A stretch of DNA of 64,000 nucleotides from Thunnus maccoyii. Its lineage: Eukaryota > Chordata > Actinopteri > Scombriformes > Scombridae. The position numbers were made by a program, and so were the translations under genes. Location of the stretch: contig NC_056546.1 in the NCBI RefSeq assembly GCF_910596095.1, positions 12,239,925 to 12,303,924 on the forward strand, written 5' to 3'. Below are positions 20,521 to 52,100 of the stretch, one piece after another. Under the pieces are notes generated by a model that was given only the letters and a program-made list of their open reading frames with translations, was not told the DNA's origin and did not search any database. How positions within the stretch are numbered: position 1 is the stretch's first letter; each line of letters opens with the position of its first letter.

Positions 20521-22451
20521 AAAAAGTATTTAAAAAAATAATATTACACTTGAATGTAAAAAGCCCCTTTGCTCAGTTAACTCGAGGTCTACTTGCAGTC
20601 AAGCTGGAGTGAGTTGGGGGTTCGTGTACTAACGATGGGGGCTGGGTGTATGGGTTACTTCTCTCCAGGAACATTGTTAATATTGCCATCAGTCCAGTCT
20701 GAACCGGTTGATGGATGGTAATAACAACAACACCACACTACACCAGCAGGGCGCACTGCTTGGACTCCTCCGCCTGGTGAGCGCTGAATAAAGGAATATA
20801 TGCATAAAACTCTTGAAACAAATCTCAGTCTGCCTTGTGATCACTATAAAATAATGTTAGATTAACGATAAACGAGTATAAGAACGATACACAAGTTGGC
20901 AACAAAACGAGACAGTCTGTGCAGCTACTCTGAGTTAAAAATAGCCTGAGGGGAATCATACAGGAAGATAAATAGACCCTGCTGAATGTACTTACTGTTT
21001 TAGCAGCACCGTCAGATCCTGTATAAATATTATAGGAATAAAATAAATCTCAGTAAAAGATTGCAGTGACCTATGAAGCAAATAGATGTAGCCAAGGATA
21101 CATTAATGTATTATGGACCTATAACTTGAATTTAGGCTATATATTGTCTACTTTCTAATCTCATTTCTATTTTCTCTTTCTTCTCTTCTTTTACTTTGAA
21201 TTGGACATTTTCTTGCTTTTGTACTGTGAGAGCAGAGACAAGAATTGCTCCTTGTCACATTGCAGCATCATAAAAATTATATCACCCTCTGACTGCACCC
21301 ATTCTCATAACCTCAGGTCAGAACCACCGAGTAACAAAGTTAGCAGAGTAAAGCAGAGGAGAGCAGAGGAGTGGAGAAAAGAGATGGGAAGGGAGAGCTC
21401 AAAGAAAAGTGGAGAAGGCAGATGAAAGGAGGAGAGTGGAGGAAGAATGGGGGAGGGATGAAGAGACCACACCACAGGTCAAACTGGTTTTCACACTGAA
21501 TGCACCTAAAATTCTTCAGGAACTTTGATGCTTTTTCCCATAGCTGAGGTCCGTTGCCAGGAAGGGTCTTACAGGAAAGATTTAGGCTCTGTAATCCCCT
21601 TCTGCCTGAAAAATTAGGTGAACAAGGGAAGCACAGTTAATTGTACTCTACAATGGCATTACATTGACATGTTGTGCTAGACCAGTTTCAACCAGATATA
21701 GTGCATGTAGGGGACAGTGCAGGAAATGTGAGGGAGGGCAGGGAGTGGCTCATAGAGTGGCTATGATCCACTTCTAACACTATTGACCGGTGCAAGCATC
21801 AGTGTTTGTGGTGAATTTCAGTTGCTTGCGTAAGTTATTCCACATTTTTCATTTATTGATTCATTTCTGTTTGTTGACCACAAATTCTATCACAAGTTAG
21901 ATAAGTAGTAGAGGTCCGCTCTTGTACCATTATCAAGCATAGGAATACAGTTGAGCTTTGAATAGCTTAATTGTTCAACTTCACCATCTTATCTATGTGA
22001 TAACTAACCTATAGTAGCTGACGATTCATTATCTCATAACTGAGATGATACAGGGCACCTGAGGGCAGGAATAAAGTCTGGATGTAAACCCTCTTTGTCT
22101 CTTTGTGATAATGATCCTGACATTACAACATCAGGTGCTTACACTGCATTAAGGTGACCTGAATAATTATTGGCCTAAATCTAAGCTCCTGGAGTTACTG
22201 GTGAACTTACAAGTCTGCACCTTCCTGGTGGTCAATAAATAATGTCTTCTAGCCACATCTGTCAGGGTTTAGACGTCATTGTGACTACTATAACTGATGC
22301 TACTCCTGTTGCACAATTTATTTTAGCTATTATCAAACTATTGGTCGCCCTCTTGGAGTATCTAATTCTACCAAAATGACGTTTGTACCTTTGTTAAACA
22401 CTTGGAAAAACTCTCCTACTCAGCTATCAGAAGGATCACAAACTTGTCTAG

Positions 22452-22673
22452 GACTGCAAACTAAGAATTATTTTCATTATCAATTAATCTGCTGATTACT
22501 TTCTTGATTAATCATTTCTTTTGTTATAAAATGTCAGACCATAGTAAGCATGTCCATTATAATTTCCCAGAGTCAAAGGTCACGTCCTCAAATGTCTTGT
22601 TTTGTCTGATCAACAGTCCAAAATCCAAAGATACTTAATTTACTATCATGTATGACATCAAAAAGCTTCATAG
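22452..22673 (+). repeat. Dispersed teleost repeat, copy A
   Basis: Resembles 35436-35737 on the same strand: shared blocks include cttgttttgtc, aacagtccaaaa and the run of attaat/gattaat words. This AT-rich family, ending in attaatc-type palindromes, is common in fish genomes and is probably a MITE. Confidence 0.6.
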
Positions 22674-24379
22674 CCCCATCAAGACATGTTAATCACTTAC
22701 TTCTACCCTAGTTGTAGTGCTCAAATTACTCATCCGCAGCCCTTTATTAAACAGTCACACACACAAAGTTCCCAGCTGTTTTACATGAGCTGATCTGATA
22801 CTCTGATGCTTTTATGTGTCTTTTCTTTTCCTCCAGCACTTTTGTGACACCTGAGAAGCAGCAGCCCGCTGTTCTTTTCCGTAAGAGGCTTGGCAGGTGT
22901 AAAAAATACAGAGCCACCCTGCAGGCTGGATAAATCTCTCTCGGTTCGGCCACCTAGCTCCGTAAAGCTGCAGAGGTGAAAGGCCACTTTCGCACCCAGC
23001 GTGGCTGCCCTGAGCCTCCAGTCCAGATTCCTGCTTGGATTAGTTCAGGTTGCTGGCTTCAGCAGCAAGAGAGAACACTGCAAAATAGTAGAAAAACACA
23101 GGATACACTTCAGTTGTGTCAGGACTCTCAGCAAGTCTTTGGACAAAGGTATACTCATGTCACTACGATGGGGTGTGTATTTTGATTCTGGTTGACCCAA
23201 CAGTATGTGCAAATGGACTACAGTTACCTGTAGAGACCTAATGGACACCTAATGTGTTGCGTAGGCTGTCATCCGTGCCATGTTCTCTTCCCACACAGGT
23301 TACTGCAGTCACATTACAAAGGTTTACTGTGTTAAATGATCCTGGAATGATTGATTTGTGGAAAACACTTTTATACAGCCAGTTAGAACCGGTCAAAACC
23401 ATGTAGACTGGAAATGAAAGTAAGATACTGGCACAGGATCAAGAGTCAATGGAGCTGCTGTGTGTAAGACACTTATCACATGATGTAGTTGTGTAACAAT
23501 AGATTAACATCAGAGAATGACTGATTCAGTATTTAAGTTTTTAGCCATGCTAGACTTAGCAATATCAGTCTGTCAGTCTACAACTTTGGATTGATTTGAA
23601 CACATTTCATTATAGTACACCAAGGCCTCGTAGCATGAGAACATGGGTGAAAGGCAGGTTTTTGTTAGTGTGAGTTAAAATGATTTGAAGGGTCAAATGT
23701 CAGGAACCCGGAAGTAAGCAAAATACAATCATTGTGATTTGTTATTAATACAGAATTAAAGCACGAAACATGTTGCTGCAGATATTTTCAGACACAACTG
23801 AATGACATACAGCATGTTTTAGTAGTGTGTGTACTGTATATTGTAGCATTAATTCTGTCTGAAAAAAACAAAGCTAAAAAAAGGGAAGTGTTTACTTACT
23901 TCAAAAGTAAAAAAAATGAGAAGCGTTTACTTACTTCCAAACAGGAGTTACCAGTTTCTATCCAAACTATTTATTCGATGTTGTCTTTTCCACCTGAGAT
24001 GCTGGAATTTGCACTGCCTTGTGTAGTTTTTTTTTTTGCTCTTGAAGAAAATCATTCATTTAAATAGTTTGATTATGGATAGTTTTTGTCTGGCTTTCGT
24101 AAACAAAAACTCCAGAACAATGGAAAGTGCCAATTGGTTGTCAGTCCCAAACTCTGACTGCAGCTTTGAGCCCAGACAGTCACTCACTGCTCAAGATCTG
24201 TTAAGAAGACAGACCGACATGCTAACATGCTCACAATGAAAACACTAAGATGCTGATGTTTAACAGGCATGTTTGACATTTGCTAAAACACTAAAAGTAC
24301 AGCTGAAACTGATATGAATGTCATTAGTTTTTTTAAGTATTTGGTCATAAACCAAAGTTAACTGAAATTTTGACCTGAT

Positions 24380-24960
24380 GATGGCTCTTGATGAAAGGTC
24401 AGGGAATCCAATTTATTACAACTCAAAAATTCTGGGGACCATGGATGTCTGTACCACATTTCACAGCAATCCATCTAGTAGTTGCTGAGATTCTTCAATA
24501 AAAAACAAAAATGTCAACCTCTTGACGGCACCACCAGAGTCATTAATACTCATTATGATACATTGTCTGTACAACATGAACATCTGTACCAAAGTTTGAG
24601 CCAATCCAGGTAGTAGATGCTAAGATATTTCACTGAATAAGTGAAAAATTTAACATTAGTCATTAGAATTTACCTACTAGGGACCAATCCATTTAAAAAA
24701 AATTCACTCTGAACCACAAAGTCAACCTGATGGTGGCACTTGAGGAAAAATTGGGGGATCACCAAAGTCTGTAGGATTCAGCCTCTGGAGAATAACTGTA
24801 GAAAATTTCATGGCAATGCATCCATTTTAATGTAATATTTTCAGTCAAGCCAGCATTTGGTCAGTCCACCACTTTGATCCATACTGAAATATATCATATA
24901 TCCATAAATATTGGATGAATTGCTATCGAGTTTTATACAGACATTCAAGGCCCCACATCA
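24380..24960. repeat. Dispersed fish repeat (unclassified)
   Basis: The stretch repeats its own phrases loosely: caatcca with tagtag...tgctgagat / tgctaagat at 24470-24495 and 24602-24630, and paired statements around accaccag, gatggtggcac and ccaccactttg. It looks like tandemly degenerate copies of an interspersed repeat. No coding potential. Confidence 0.4.
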
Positions 24961-25337
24961 CTAAATTTACATCTAATGAGAAATGTTAATATTTCTTTCT
25001 GCCTTCTCAGATAGGTTGTGAGCTTCGATGGTACGGATTTATTTAAAAAGGCACAAACATTTTCCATCAACTACTGAAGAGGTTTGACGTGATGTCATGA
25101 TTTCAACACAGAAAATTCAAGTGAAGCTAAATGCACAAAAAGATCAATCTAGCTGTAAACCTGTACACCTGTTAGAATCTGTTAAATTCAGCATGTGCAT
25201 CAAATTACAGTCTCCTGTCTCATTAAAGATACTGACTGTTATAGGCAACAGTTCTCATGTCAATATTAAACTGTTTCTCATAGTTCTCACATTACATAAA
25301 ACTGACAATTAAAAACATAAGTTGTCATCTCAAGAGC

Positions 25338-26383
25338 TTTAATCATACATAGAAATTTAGTTCAACAGTACCATTCATTTAGAATGTTTTAGCAGTATGT
25401 ATATTTAGTGTAAAGAGCATTATGTTTTTTTTTTCTTTTTCTGATGAGGAATATCCATAAGGATGATAGAAGCTTTCAGAAATACACCAGAGAGAGAGAG
25501 AAGAGCAGAGAAGAGACTGAGTACATGACTAAGTTGTAACACCTCAGACTACATTTTAAACACCTCAAAAGGCGACATTTATCTGTGGTTTATGTACCAG
25601 TGTCCATCCTTTTTTTTTTTCGTTTCATTTTAACCGTAGAGCAGCAGAGCCTTGAATGTTTTCAGGAACAAAAATAACTGTGGCGAGAGCTCCGTTTGAT
25701 CAATGCCCTATAATGGATAATCCTAGCAGTCTTCTATGACACCTCTCGTTGACCTAATCAATGCCGTGTTAAACTTGGGGTCAGGGTGAATAGTTTACAC
25801 TGCCTCAGAGACAAAGGGAGTGGGGTGAGCTGGAGTGGAGACATTACTGCAATCGAGTGTCATATTATAGGCATGAAAAGAATCGACCACATCCATTTAT
25901 CAATTCATCCATTTCTCTAGCCATACATCCATCAATTGATCCAAACATCCAACCTATCAGAAAACACCACCATGACACATACAGTATGTGCTGTTTGTGC
26001 TATCTTAGAAGCGCCACAACAACAATTCCAACCAGCTAAAGTCCCAAGCAAAGAAAAAAAAAAAACATAACATGTACAAGACAGAATGTGGAACAGATAA
26101 TTGGCCTACAAATCCCAGAAGCGATTATTTTTCAGTCCATCCATTCCTTTTAAGAGTAGTTAAGTAACGCCACGCGTGGATTTGGCAGGCGACTAGCTTC
26201 ACTGAGGGTGCGCTGCCGTCGTTTCTCTCCCCTCGAAAACTTTTGAAGCTGCTTCTTTTGTGGAGTTGGTAAAGAGTAAGAAACTTGACTTCCAGAGCTG
26301 TTAATGATGGAAGCTGCTGTTGCGGTAGCGTCGTGGCATTCAGTGGGCGCGCTCACGCGCAAAGACAGAGACTGTGTGTGGCG
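25338..26383 (-). other. ccdc6: ccdc6 3' UTR
   Basis: About 1.05 kb following the ccdc6 stop. An ATTAAA-type polyadenylation signal lies on the minus strand at 25338-25343. No coding potential. The 3' limit is inferred from that signal. Confidence 0.5.
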
Positions 26384-44423
<18,040 letters not shown>

Positions 44424-44700
44424 GGCTGTGCGACAGTGTGGAGCAGAGGAGGGGAAGACGACGGCAGCTGCAGCGTGTGAGCAGCGCAGATAGCAGAATG
44501 GTACACCGTGTGACCTTGCTCACGCGTGTCTGCACAGCGCCACCATCAGGCTGTCTCCAGTACCGCCCAAATGCACCCCTGACGAATGAAACTGAAACAT
44601 TTAATACATCTTTATCAGCTCCATGCACGCATGAGTTACCAACCGGACAAAGTACAGCACCAAGACCCCAGACCATAAATCACTTCATTAGCTGAAATCT
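44424..44700 (-). promoter_or_regulatory. ccdc6: ccdc6 CpG-rich promoter region
   Basis: The exon 1 start and its upstream flank (about 44300-44560) are the most CpG-dense part of this neighbourhood, with no TATA box. This suggests a CpG-island-type promoter. Start site not determinable by eye. Confidence 0.4.
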
Positions 44701-45440
44701 AGAGGGCCTTAAAGTGGGTCATGTATCATTACCTTGTCCATCTGTCCTTTCTTGTTTTGTAGATGGGCTCTGAGTAAAAAAATACATCCTGGATATTCTA
44801 AAAAATAGATATGTGTTTAACCAAAGGACAACAAACGGGGGTCACTAAGGGGCCACAGATGATTTTGTGGCATGTCATCATAAGGATGATATAGGAAGAT
44901 CTGCTGTAGCCTATAGGATAATAAATAAACAGTAGGTGGCAGAGCATTTCCCTATTGTGTTCCACCTCTGTAACAAAGTACCACACTCATTTTGGACAGT
45001 ACCACTAGTATTACTTTTATAGTAGTAACTAGTACTTTCACAGATTAGTCTCATCCCTCTGTGCGATGTATAAAGTTGCAGAAAATGTTGAATAAATTGC
45101 ATAGAATATCCAGTCGCTATGGGCTATGTAATGTCAATAAATCACACAGCAAACCCTAGAGAGCCTAGACTAGGTTAGACTCCTTTGAAAGCATTTTTTC
45201 CCTCCACTTTATCATCTGTTATCACACAGAGCGATATCCTTATAGGAAACTTCTGCCCCCACAGGGTCTCCAAGCAGCCCCCGAGATTCTTGCTCAAGGA
45301 CACTTTGTTGGGAAAGAAACACATAACTTTGAAAGGACACTGTCTGTCCTTACACTGTTACCCTGCTTCCGGTACATTACATCATGAAAAAATTTCAAGG
45401 ACACAAAGACAAGAAGAGAAACAATCGTATTGCGAAATCA
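44700..45440. other. ank3-ccdc6 intergenic gap
   Basis: About 0.7-0.9 kb separates the ccdc6 promoter from the inferred ank3 polyadenylation site. AT-rich; I see no gene or clear repeat. Confidence 0.5.
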
Positions 45441-47494
45441 ATGCATTTTTATTTTTTTTTTTTATTTTTAGGTTGATTTTTTTTTAAAGACGTCTGAAAC
45501 ATTTGTGGTGGCATCATTGCTGCTATAGCCTCTAAAAGACCTTGAATAACCAAAGTGCTAGAATAGTTACATTTCAATGGCTTCACTCTGTTAGTAAGAA
45601 TTGTACATCAAAAAATCTGCTCAGGTGAAAACACATATCAAACAAAATTGACAAAAATTGATAGTTCAACCATATCAAAGGATCCTCTACCCCCTGATTG
45701 ACATAGTAGTATAAGGGGATGTGTACAGCACCCTTCCTGGCTTCCTTTATCCCACCCCCACCCCTCCCAAAAAAAAAAAAAAGTTACATAGTTTTCATGT
45801 CCACAGCATAGACATCAGCATACTGAGCCATCGCACCAGTAGAACACCACACTTGAACTACATGGGCATCTAATGAAAACCAATACAAAGATAATTCCTA
45901 ATGTATTGTAAAGTAAAATTTGCCAATGAGCTAGTGAAAACAATTCTATTCGACACTGCATATACAGACTCTCAAGCCTAAAAAGATCACACAGTTTCAG
46001 AGTTAAACACAATTTATTTAATGCTTAAATAATTGTTTTTGACCATCCAGTGTTTTTGTCATACAATATGCTATTTAGAGCTACAATCAAATAATGTCTT
46101 TATGTATCCTTAATGTGAGTAGGTTTTTAAATGAGGGAAATACTTCACCAAAAAATTCAAAATGAAATGCCCCAGTTTTCCTTTAATACCACAGCAGCCG
46201 TTAGAAAACCAAATTGACACACTGCTAAAATGATTACAAACAGTCTAACAGTGTACAGAGACTCCTACACCTTATAGCCAATACGCACAATACAGTTATA
46301 ATTTTACAGCGAGCCAGCCTACTAGCATTTACATTCAGATAATTTCGTTCTTGTAGCAGAAGCTGCCCTCCGGTTTTACATAGACAGACAAGACATCGCA
46401 CCCTCAAGAAGCTATAGAACTTTTTTCATCCTCACTCCCAACATGATAAATGCTTTAATGGTATCCTTTTTCAATTTAAAATATAAAATCGGTGACAAAT
46501 GTTAGGGCTATACTGTACGTGTACACAGATAAAGGGTTTTATTTGTCATTTGAATACAGTGTTTGCAAACTTGTAAAAATTGTACTTAAAATAATGTGAA
46601 CAGCATGCATGAAAATATGAGTACTCTGAAAGGCTGCTTTTGCAGGATTAGATCCATTCCCACTTTGGGAATTACTGAAATTTGATTTTCTGGAAATTTC
46701 CTCTGTTAAAATCAAACCAGCTTTTTTTTCATGTACAAACATTATACCTGCTCTAATAATTAATTATACAAGAACCTGTGTTACACTCAAATCTTTAAAA
46801 GTGGAACTGCTTCAATACATTTTGAAAGCACTTGAAAAGGTTACTCTCCTCAGTGCGTTCTCAACCGTATCCTTTTTAAGAATTTTACACATTGTAATTC
46901 TATATACAGAAAAAAGCTTTTTGTGTTAGTTTAAGTTTTAAAAAGGAAGAAAAAAATTCCCAAACAATTTACATCCTGACAACAATGGGTTCAAGAAAAA
47001 ACTATAAGGCGAGTGTTGAAGTTGGTTGAAGTGTTCCATTAGAATTTTTTTTGTGTGTTATTTGTGTCTATTTCATACTTTCCACCAACCATGTGGATTG
47101 AGCTCTTGTGCCATCTTTGGTCACAGTTGCACCTGTGTGGTTGTCAGTAATTGGAGTCTTTGTCGTTTCTCACAACAAAACGATGCTCCTCAAAAGCTCT
47201 CACGACAGCAGTGGACCGATGGCACGTAGTGTTTCACACAAAACAGGAAGCAGAATCATTGTCCACGGGTCCACAGTCGGAAAGTGAGAACCTCCCGGGT
47301 CCTTTGATTGACAGGGAGTGAGTTTTTCATGCTCATGCTTAAGTCAGAAGGGTCGACTCCTCTCACGTGAAAACCATTTGTTTGAAGCAGAAAGTTGCAG
47401 ACTGGACCCTTGCCTGAAGTCCTCACACTGGAACTCCCCAGTCTTCTTCTGTAACACTTATTCCCAGGAAACATCTAACACGGTTCCTGCACAT
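45440..47494 (-). other. ank3: ank3 terminal 3' UTR exon
   Basis: A strong acceptor (ttttgtgtcttgcag) just above 47494 starts a roughly 2-kb AU-rich exon with no meaningful frame, ending at two AATAAA hexamers. It pairs with a good donor (GCCAG|gtacag) at 49067, 20 nt after the ank3 stop. Such an intron inside the 3' UTR, less than 50 nt from the stop, would not trigger nonsense-mediated decay. Confidence 0.55.
45448..45466 (-). terminator. ank3: ank3 polyadenylation signals
   Basis: Two AATAAA hexamers on the minus strand (45448-45453 and 45461-45466), the last before the ccdc6 promoter. They fit the 3' end of a long ank3 3' UTR. Confidence 0.45.
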
Positions 47495-48123
47495 CTGCAA
47501 GACACAAAATACAACATCAGACAAGTTTATAGATTTTAATTACCAGAATTTTTTTGGCAGGAATGTTATTTCATAATATTAACCCATGTAAATGATTTCT
47601 AAGGAAAATATCATTAAACTTTCGCACATAAAATGTTTCTACATGAGAAATTACTTTTTTCAAATCTCAATCACGATCTTTGTATGACAACGTGGTGACA
47701 AGACCTGATGGTCCGTGGGTTGTTATGGTGACCTCTGTTACCATAGAAACCCTTTGCCAGACTTCACATATTATTTCTAAGTCAGTTTTTGTACAGATGG
47801 AATGATTCACTGTGAATGTAACATAAGGGTGAGCAGCAGCAGGGATTAACAGTCTGGCTGGTGGGATAACAAACTCTTTCTGGATGCTACAATGCCGTTG
47901 TGAGTTGGGGATTTAGTGGACAAAAACAGGCACGGAGGGCATCAGTGGGACAATATAATGCTGAGTTGTGTACTGCCCATCGCCCCTGTTCCCTTTGTAA
48001 CTGTTCCCTATTCACACACACTCAGTGAACACACAGGGCAGAAATGTTGCCAGGGGATAACCAGGCTCAGACACTAGTCAGCCTTTTGAACTTTTGAGTC
48101 TGTGTAGCAGAAACAGAGCAACT

Positions 48124-48708
48124 AAGGGAATAGTTTGACATTTTGAGAAATACACTTATTTATTTTTCTTGCTCACACTTAGATAAGAGGATAAAAATTA
48201 ATGTCATGTCTGTGCATTGGTTTTGGAGCTGGAGCCAAGAGGCTTGGCATAAAGACCAGAGGCAGGGGAAAACAACTAGTCTGGCTCAAATATACCTACC
48301 AGCACCTCTTAAGCCAACTTTTTAACATAATGTATCTTCAGTTTAATCAGTTCACAAAACAATTTTTTTTAAAATTACAATTTGTAGTTTCATAGGATGT
48401 TTTGTACTGTGACTATTCTTTGACGAACAACAGTTTATCCATCTGCCCAGCACTTCAGTGGTGTGACTCCGCTGGTTGCCAGGCAACTTCACAGTGACGT
48501 CGTGACTCTGGGAAGTCACTTTGCCTGGCTGTTGTTCTTCGAGAAATAGCTACAGCATGTAACTGCCCCTAAAACCACAAATTGTTGTTTCTAAATTACC
48601 GTTAGTGTACAAATGAAACAAGACACAGGTGTGCATATTTTTTAAGTCTAGAGATTCAACAATGCGAATAAGTGTATTTCCCAGAATGTTAAACTATTCC
48701 TGTTAAGT
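48124..48708. mobile_element. MITE with about 28-bp inverted ends
   Basis: Left end agggaatagtttgacatttt gagaaata and right end (reversed) aggaatagtttaacattctg ggaaatac are inverted with about three mismatches, 585 bp apart. The interior is non-coding, with two imperfect inner inverted words around ggttgccaggcaac. It is in the last ank3 intron; a half copy lies at 37213-37345. Confidence 0.7.
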
Positions 48709-49066
48709 CAAGAGCAGTAGAGAGTCATTTAGTGCAGTGTACTGAAGTGAGTACACTATAGAGTTCAACTAGAGTCAAATACAGGACCTGAGTATAACAA
48801 AGCTGAACGTATTAAAGGAGAGAAGAGCAGACCAGAGAACTGACTGTACTACAGAAGCACTGAACAGAGTAGCAATAGACTATATAAGGCAAAGACAGTG
48901 CAGATGTGCAGCACATTAGAAATGAGGATGGAGCGGTGGAGTATGGCATGAATGTAATATATGTAAAAAGGAAAAGAATGCACATAACACGATATATACA
49001 CATGGACAACAAAGACAAGGGAACAATAATGGTTGTATTACAGTGAAGGTCGGCAAGCTACTGTAC

Positions 49067-49158
49067 CTGGCAGAGCACAACCATCCCTATGAGTGGTGCT
49101 TTTTATCTCCAGATCTTCTATCCTCCTTTCGCCTGCTATTTCTTGATCCTTCTCCTTG
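49067..49158 (-). CDS. ank3: ank3 last coding exon
   Basis: Acceptor gtgttttctag; reads [20 protein letters not shown] then HHS and TAG at 49087-49089. This parallels the human ankyrin-G end QGEG...EKKSHS. The exon continues 20 nt to a donor at 49067 leading to the 3' UTR exon. Confidence 0.8.
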
Positions 49159-52100
49159 CTAGAAAACACAAACACACACAGAAATATAGTTGAGACATGG
49201 TATTTTTATCTCCTGAGAGGAGGCCAAGTTGAAACCCAAAATGGCAAACTGAGAAACAAAGGAAAAAGCAACACTCCACACACCGTAGGAACAGAAATCT
49301 GAAACTAGCAAATGTTAGTAGTAGCTTTGTTGTTAGGTAATATAATTAGGGCCAAAAGTACACACCAAGACACCTGGAAGCCGAAAAATTGTGTAATTAT
49401 GGAAAGAGTTAGAAACAAAAGAGACAGACTGTACTTTCACAGCAGAGTCACGACACTCATTAGTCATACTGTTGACTAATCAGTTAAACACTTTAAAATG
49501 AGTTCAAAATATAACCAGAATTGTGTCAGCGGACCATTAAAACCACACAGTCAGCATCCCCTTTGTTATGAACACACAATGGACACCACACAGTGTCAAA
49601 ACACTACATGCAAGGTTGCACCTCGAATGGCAGCATTAATGTGTTTTGTATTTTTGCCCAGAGGAGAGATAGAGGGTTTTATCCCAAACCAATTAATGCA
49701 GTGTTAATCAAAAAATTCACCTGCACTGCTGGAGGAAAAGCTAATCAAATCTAAATGATCCCCTTCCCTGGACACAACTGACTGACTTAAAGCTGCAGTA
49801 ACATATAACTTCAAGGTCTTCAGTGCTTACAAATAACATTATGTGCTGTTTTGGAGAAAGTGGCATGATTTCCCCCTTGAATTTTCCCTCAATAAGCTTT
49901 AAAGTTGGGAAAAGCATTTCATCCACATGCATGACAATGTCACACACTGTTTATATTTTGTACTGTATCTGCTTGTCCCAAAACTTCAATTAAGTGAAAT
50001 ATTTGAACCCAAAACATGCTCTTAGCTATTCATATCCGCTCTGTTACAGAAATGGAAATATCTTATAGATGTTATTTGCAGAATTTCACACGCATATCAA
50101 TGAAATTAATTAATTCGTAACCTTTAAAACCTTGTTAAATAAAATAAAGTTCTGTGGGTTTGAACAATGCTTGGCCACAGACTTCCTAATGATGGGCCTG
50201 CCAGTGGGACTCACAGGTTGGAGGAGGTTGTTCATGTACATGTTTTTTTTTCACATAAAATGTTTTCTACTGCAGCTTTAAGCCTTACTGTTGCATCAGC
50301 TGTTCACCTTACTCTAATTTTGTTCTCCTAATTACTGTTTTCTGACAAGAGGATAACAATATTCCAGGCATCCCATCAAGATTAGACTTTGAACCCTGGA
50401 TCAGTGTTAAAGGTTATCTTCGTGCCAACCTCTGGCCATTCTTCCTGCAGAGTGGGACTATGCTGAAGGTCTCGGTGCCACCTGTCATCTCCTTGGTTTT
50501 CTGGTGTGGGAGTAGACACCCGCCGAATGACCTTCCTGATAACCTGCCCGTGGCAGAAGGATGTCGACAAAGAAAGAAAAAGTTCTGATGGTGTCTGTTT
50601 TTATAAAGCCAATAATCTTCTCTCCCTGTAACAGGTTGTATTGTATTGCTGCATGGAAAAATGGAAATTATAGGTTATACATTACTTTTCTACTGATGAG
50701 GTTACCATCTCGGTCCATGTAGTGTTCCTCTGTCATAGATTCGCCAGGGATATTCTTTGCTTGTTCTCCCTGCAAGTGTGTGTGGTTAGCATATGAATAT
50801 AATATCAGAAATGACCAATTGAAACATCAATCCTTCACCATCACCACACAAAAATTACACTTCAAGAGAGAGGAACATCCATGTCAGAAAGAGACGGGGC
50901 ACTTGGTTAGTCTGCAACCAGCCAATGTAAACAGCATGGCGATGAGGTACCATGAACTGTGAAGACAGGCTCAGTTGTGCATGTACACAAACATCTACTG
51001 TATGCACCCATATGTCCACACAAACAAATAGAGCACAACTATCTGTACACCAAGCAAAACCACTACAATGCACACCAGACTGACCAATCGAAACTAAACC
51101 AAACCAAACCAAACCAAACCAGCGCCCAGGCCAGCCTCTGCTCCAGGTTTGCAGGGTACCTTTAAAATGAGACGGCGCCTGAAGATTCTGGTGGTTACAG
51201 TCTGTTCTTCCTCTGAGCCAGAATCTACACTAACCCGCTGCTGGAGAAGGCATTTCAAAATCATCAACACATTAAGGGAGTCAAGAGGAGAAAGAAACAC
51301 ATGTAAAGGAAAGAGAATTTGTCAGTTGCGACATTTAGTTGATGTCATTTATATTCTTCAGCTCCATGGTTGGCTGTATCAGAAAAGAGACACCTGGAAT
51401 AAAACACTGGGGTTTATGTTCCTTAAGCACAAGTTATAACATAGGCTGCAAGAACAGAATCACAATACAATGTAGTGCTTTAGTAGATACAAAAAAAGAA
51501 GGGAATTTAGAGCCTTTTTTTATTTGATTCTATTAATTATTATCATTGTTATTATTTATAACATTACCTGGACTTTCTTCTCCGACACCAGTGATCCCTC
51601 TTCCTTTTTGCCATTCGATGACTCAGATGAGCCGCCCTGAGGTGAGTGCCTTGAGTTGTCACCGTTGTGTCGGGACCTCCCTGATTCGCCCCTGGACGAG
51701 GAAGTGATGGAGTCACTAGAGTTCTCTTGGCTGTCGGGTAAAAAAAAATCAGAATCAGGATTGTATAGTACAAAGAACTGAAAAATTGATCATCTAAGAT
51801 CTAAGATTTCAGATAGATTTCAAATTTAGGTTGGCAAAAAAATTGTTATCTTTTTAAGGGATGCTGTTTAAAGCTCCGAACATTTTAAATTATTCACCTT
51901 TCCCGCCTGTCGAGCAAGTCCGAGCTGACACTGCGGCCTGGCGTTGGTGGTTCCACATTGACGCTGGATGAATCACTGTGCCAACCTGAAAGTGAACACA
52001 TGTCTTTTTCTGCCTGTTCAACCTGATCGGGAATCTCCTGAACCCTGGCCTCGGTGATCTCCTTGTCCTCCTCCTTCTCCTCTGAGCCTTCTTCTTCGTT

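Larger units (their letters stand above)
20300..25320. other. slc16a9-ccdc6 intergenic region
   Basis: About 5 kb with no supported gene. It contains the GAAA tract, a purine-rich stretch at 21340-21465 (GGAGGA-like), a dispersed repeat copy at 22452-22673 and another fish repeat at about 24380-24960. In mammals the micropeptide gene MRLN lies in this interval, but I could not recognise a counterpart here. Confidence 0.5.

Noticed and set aside
20300..25320. Search for the MRLN micropeptide gene
   Set aside because: Mammals have MRLN between SLC16A9 and CCDC6, but none of the short frames I could examine here shows the expected short N-terminus plus single hydrophobic helix. A translated search with mammalian MRLN would be decisive.
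47256..47474. 72-codon minus-strand frame in the ank3 3' UTR exon
   Set aside because: It begins after the terminal exon acceptor but does not resemble any ankyrin C-terminus; treated as chance within the UTR.
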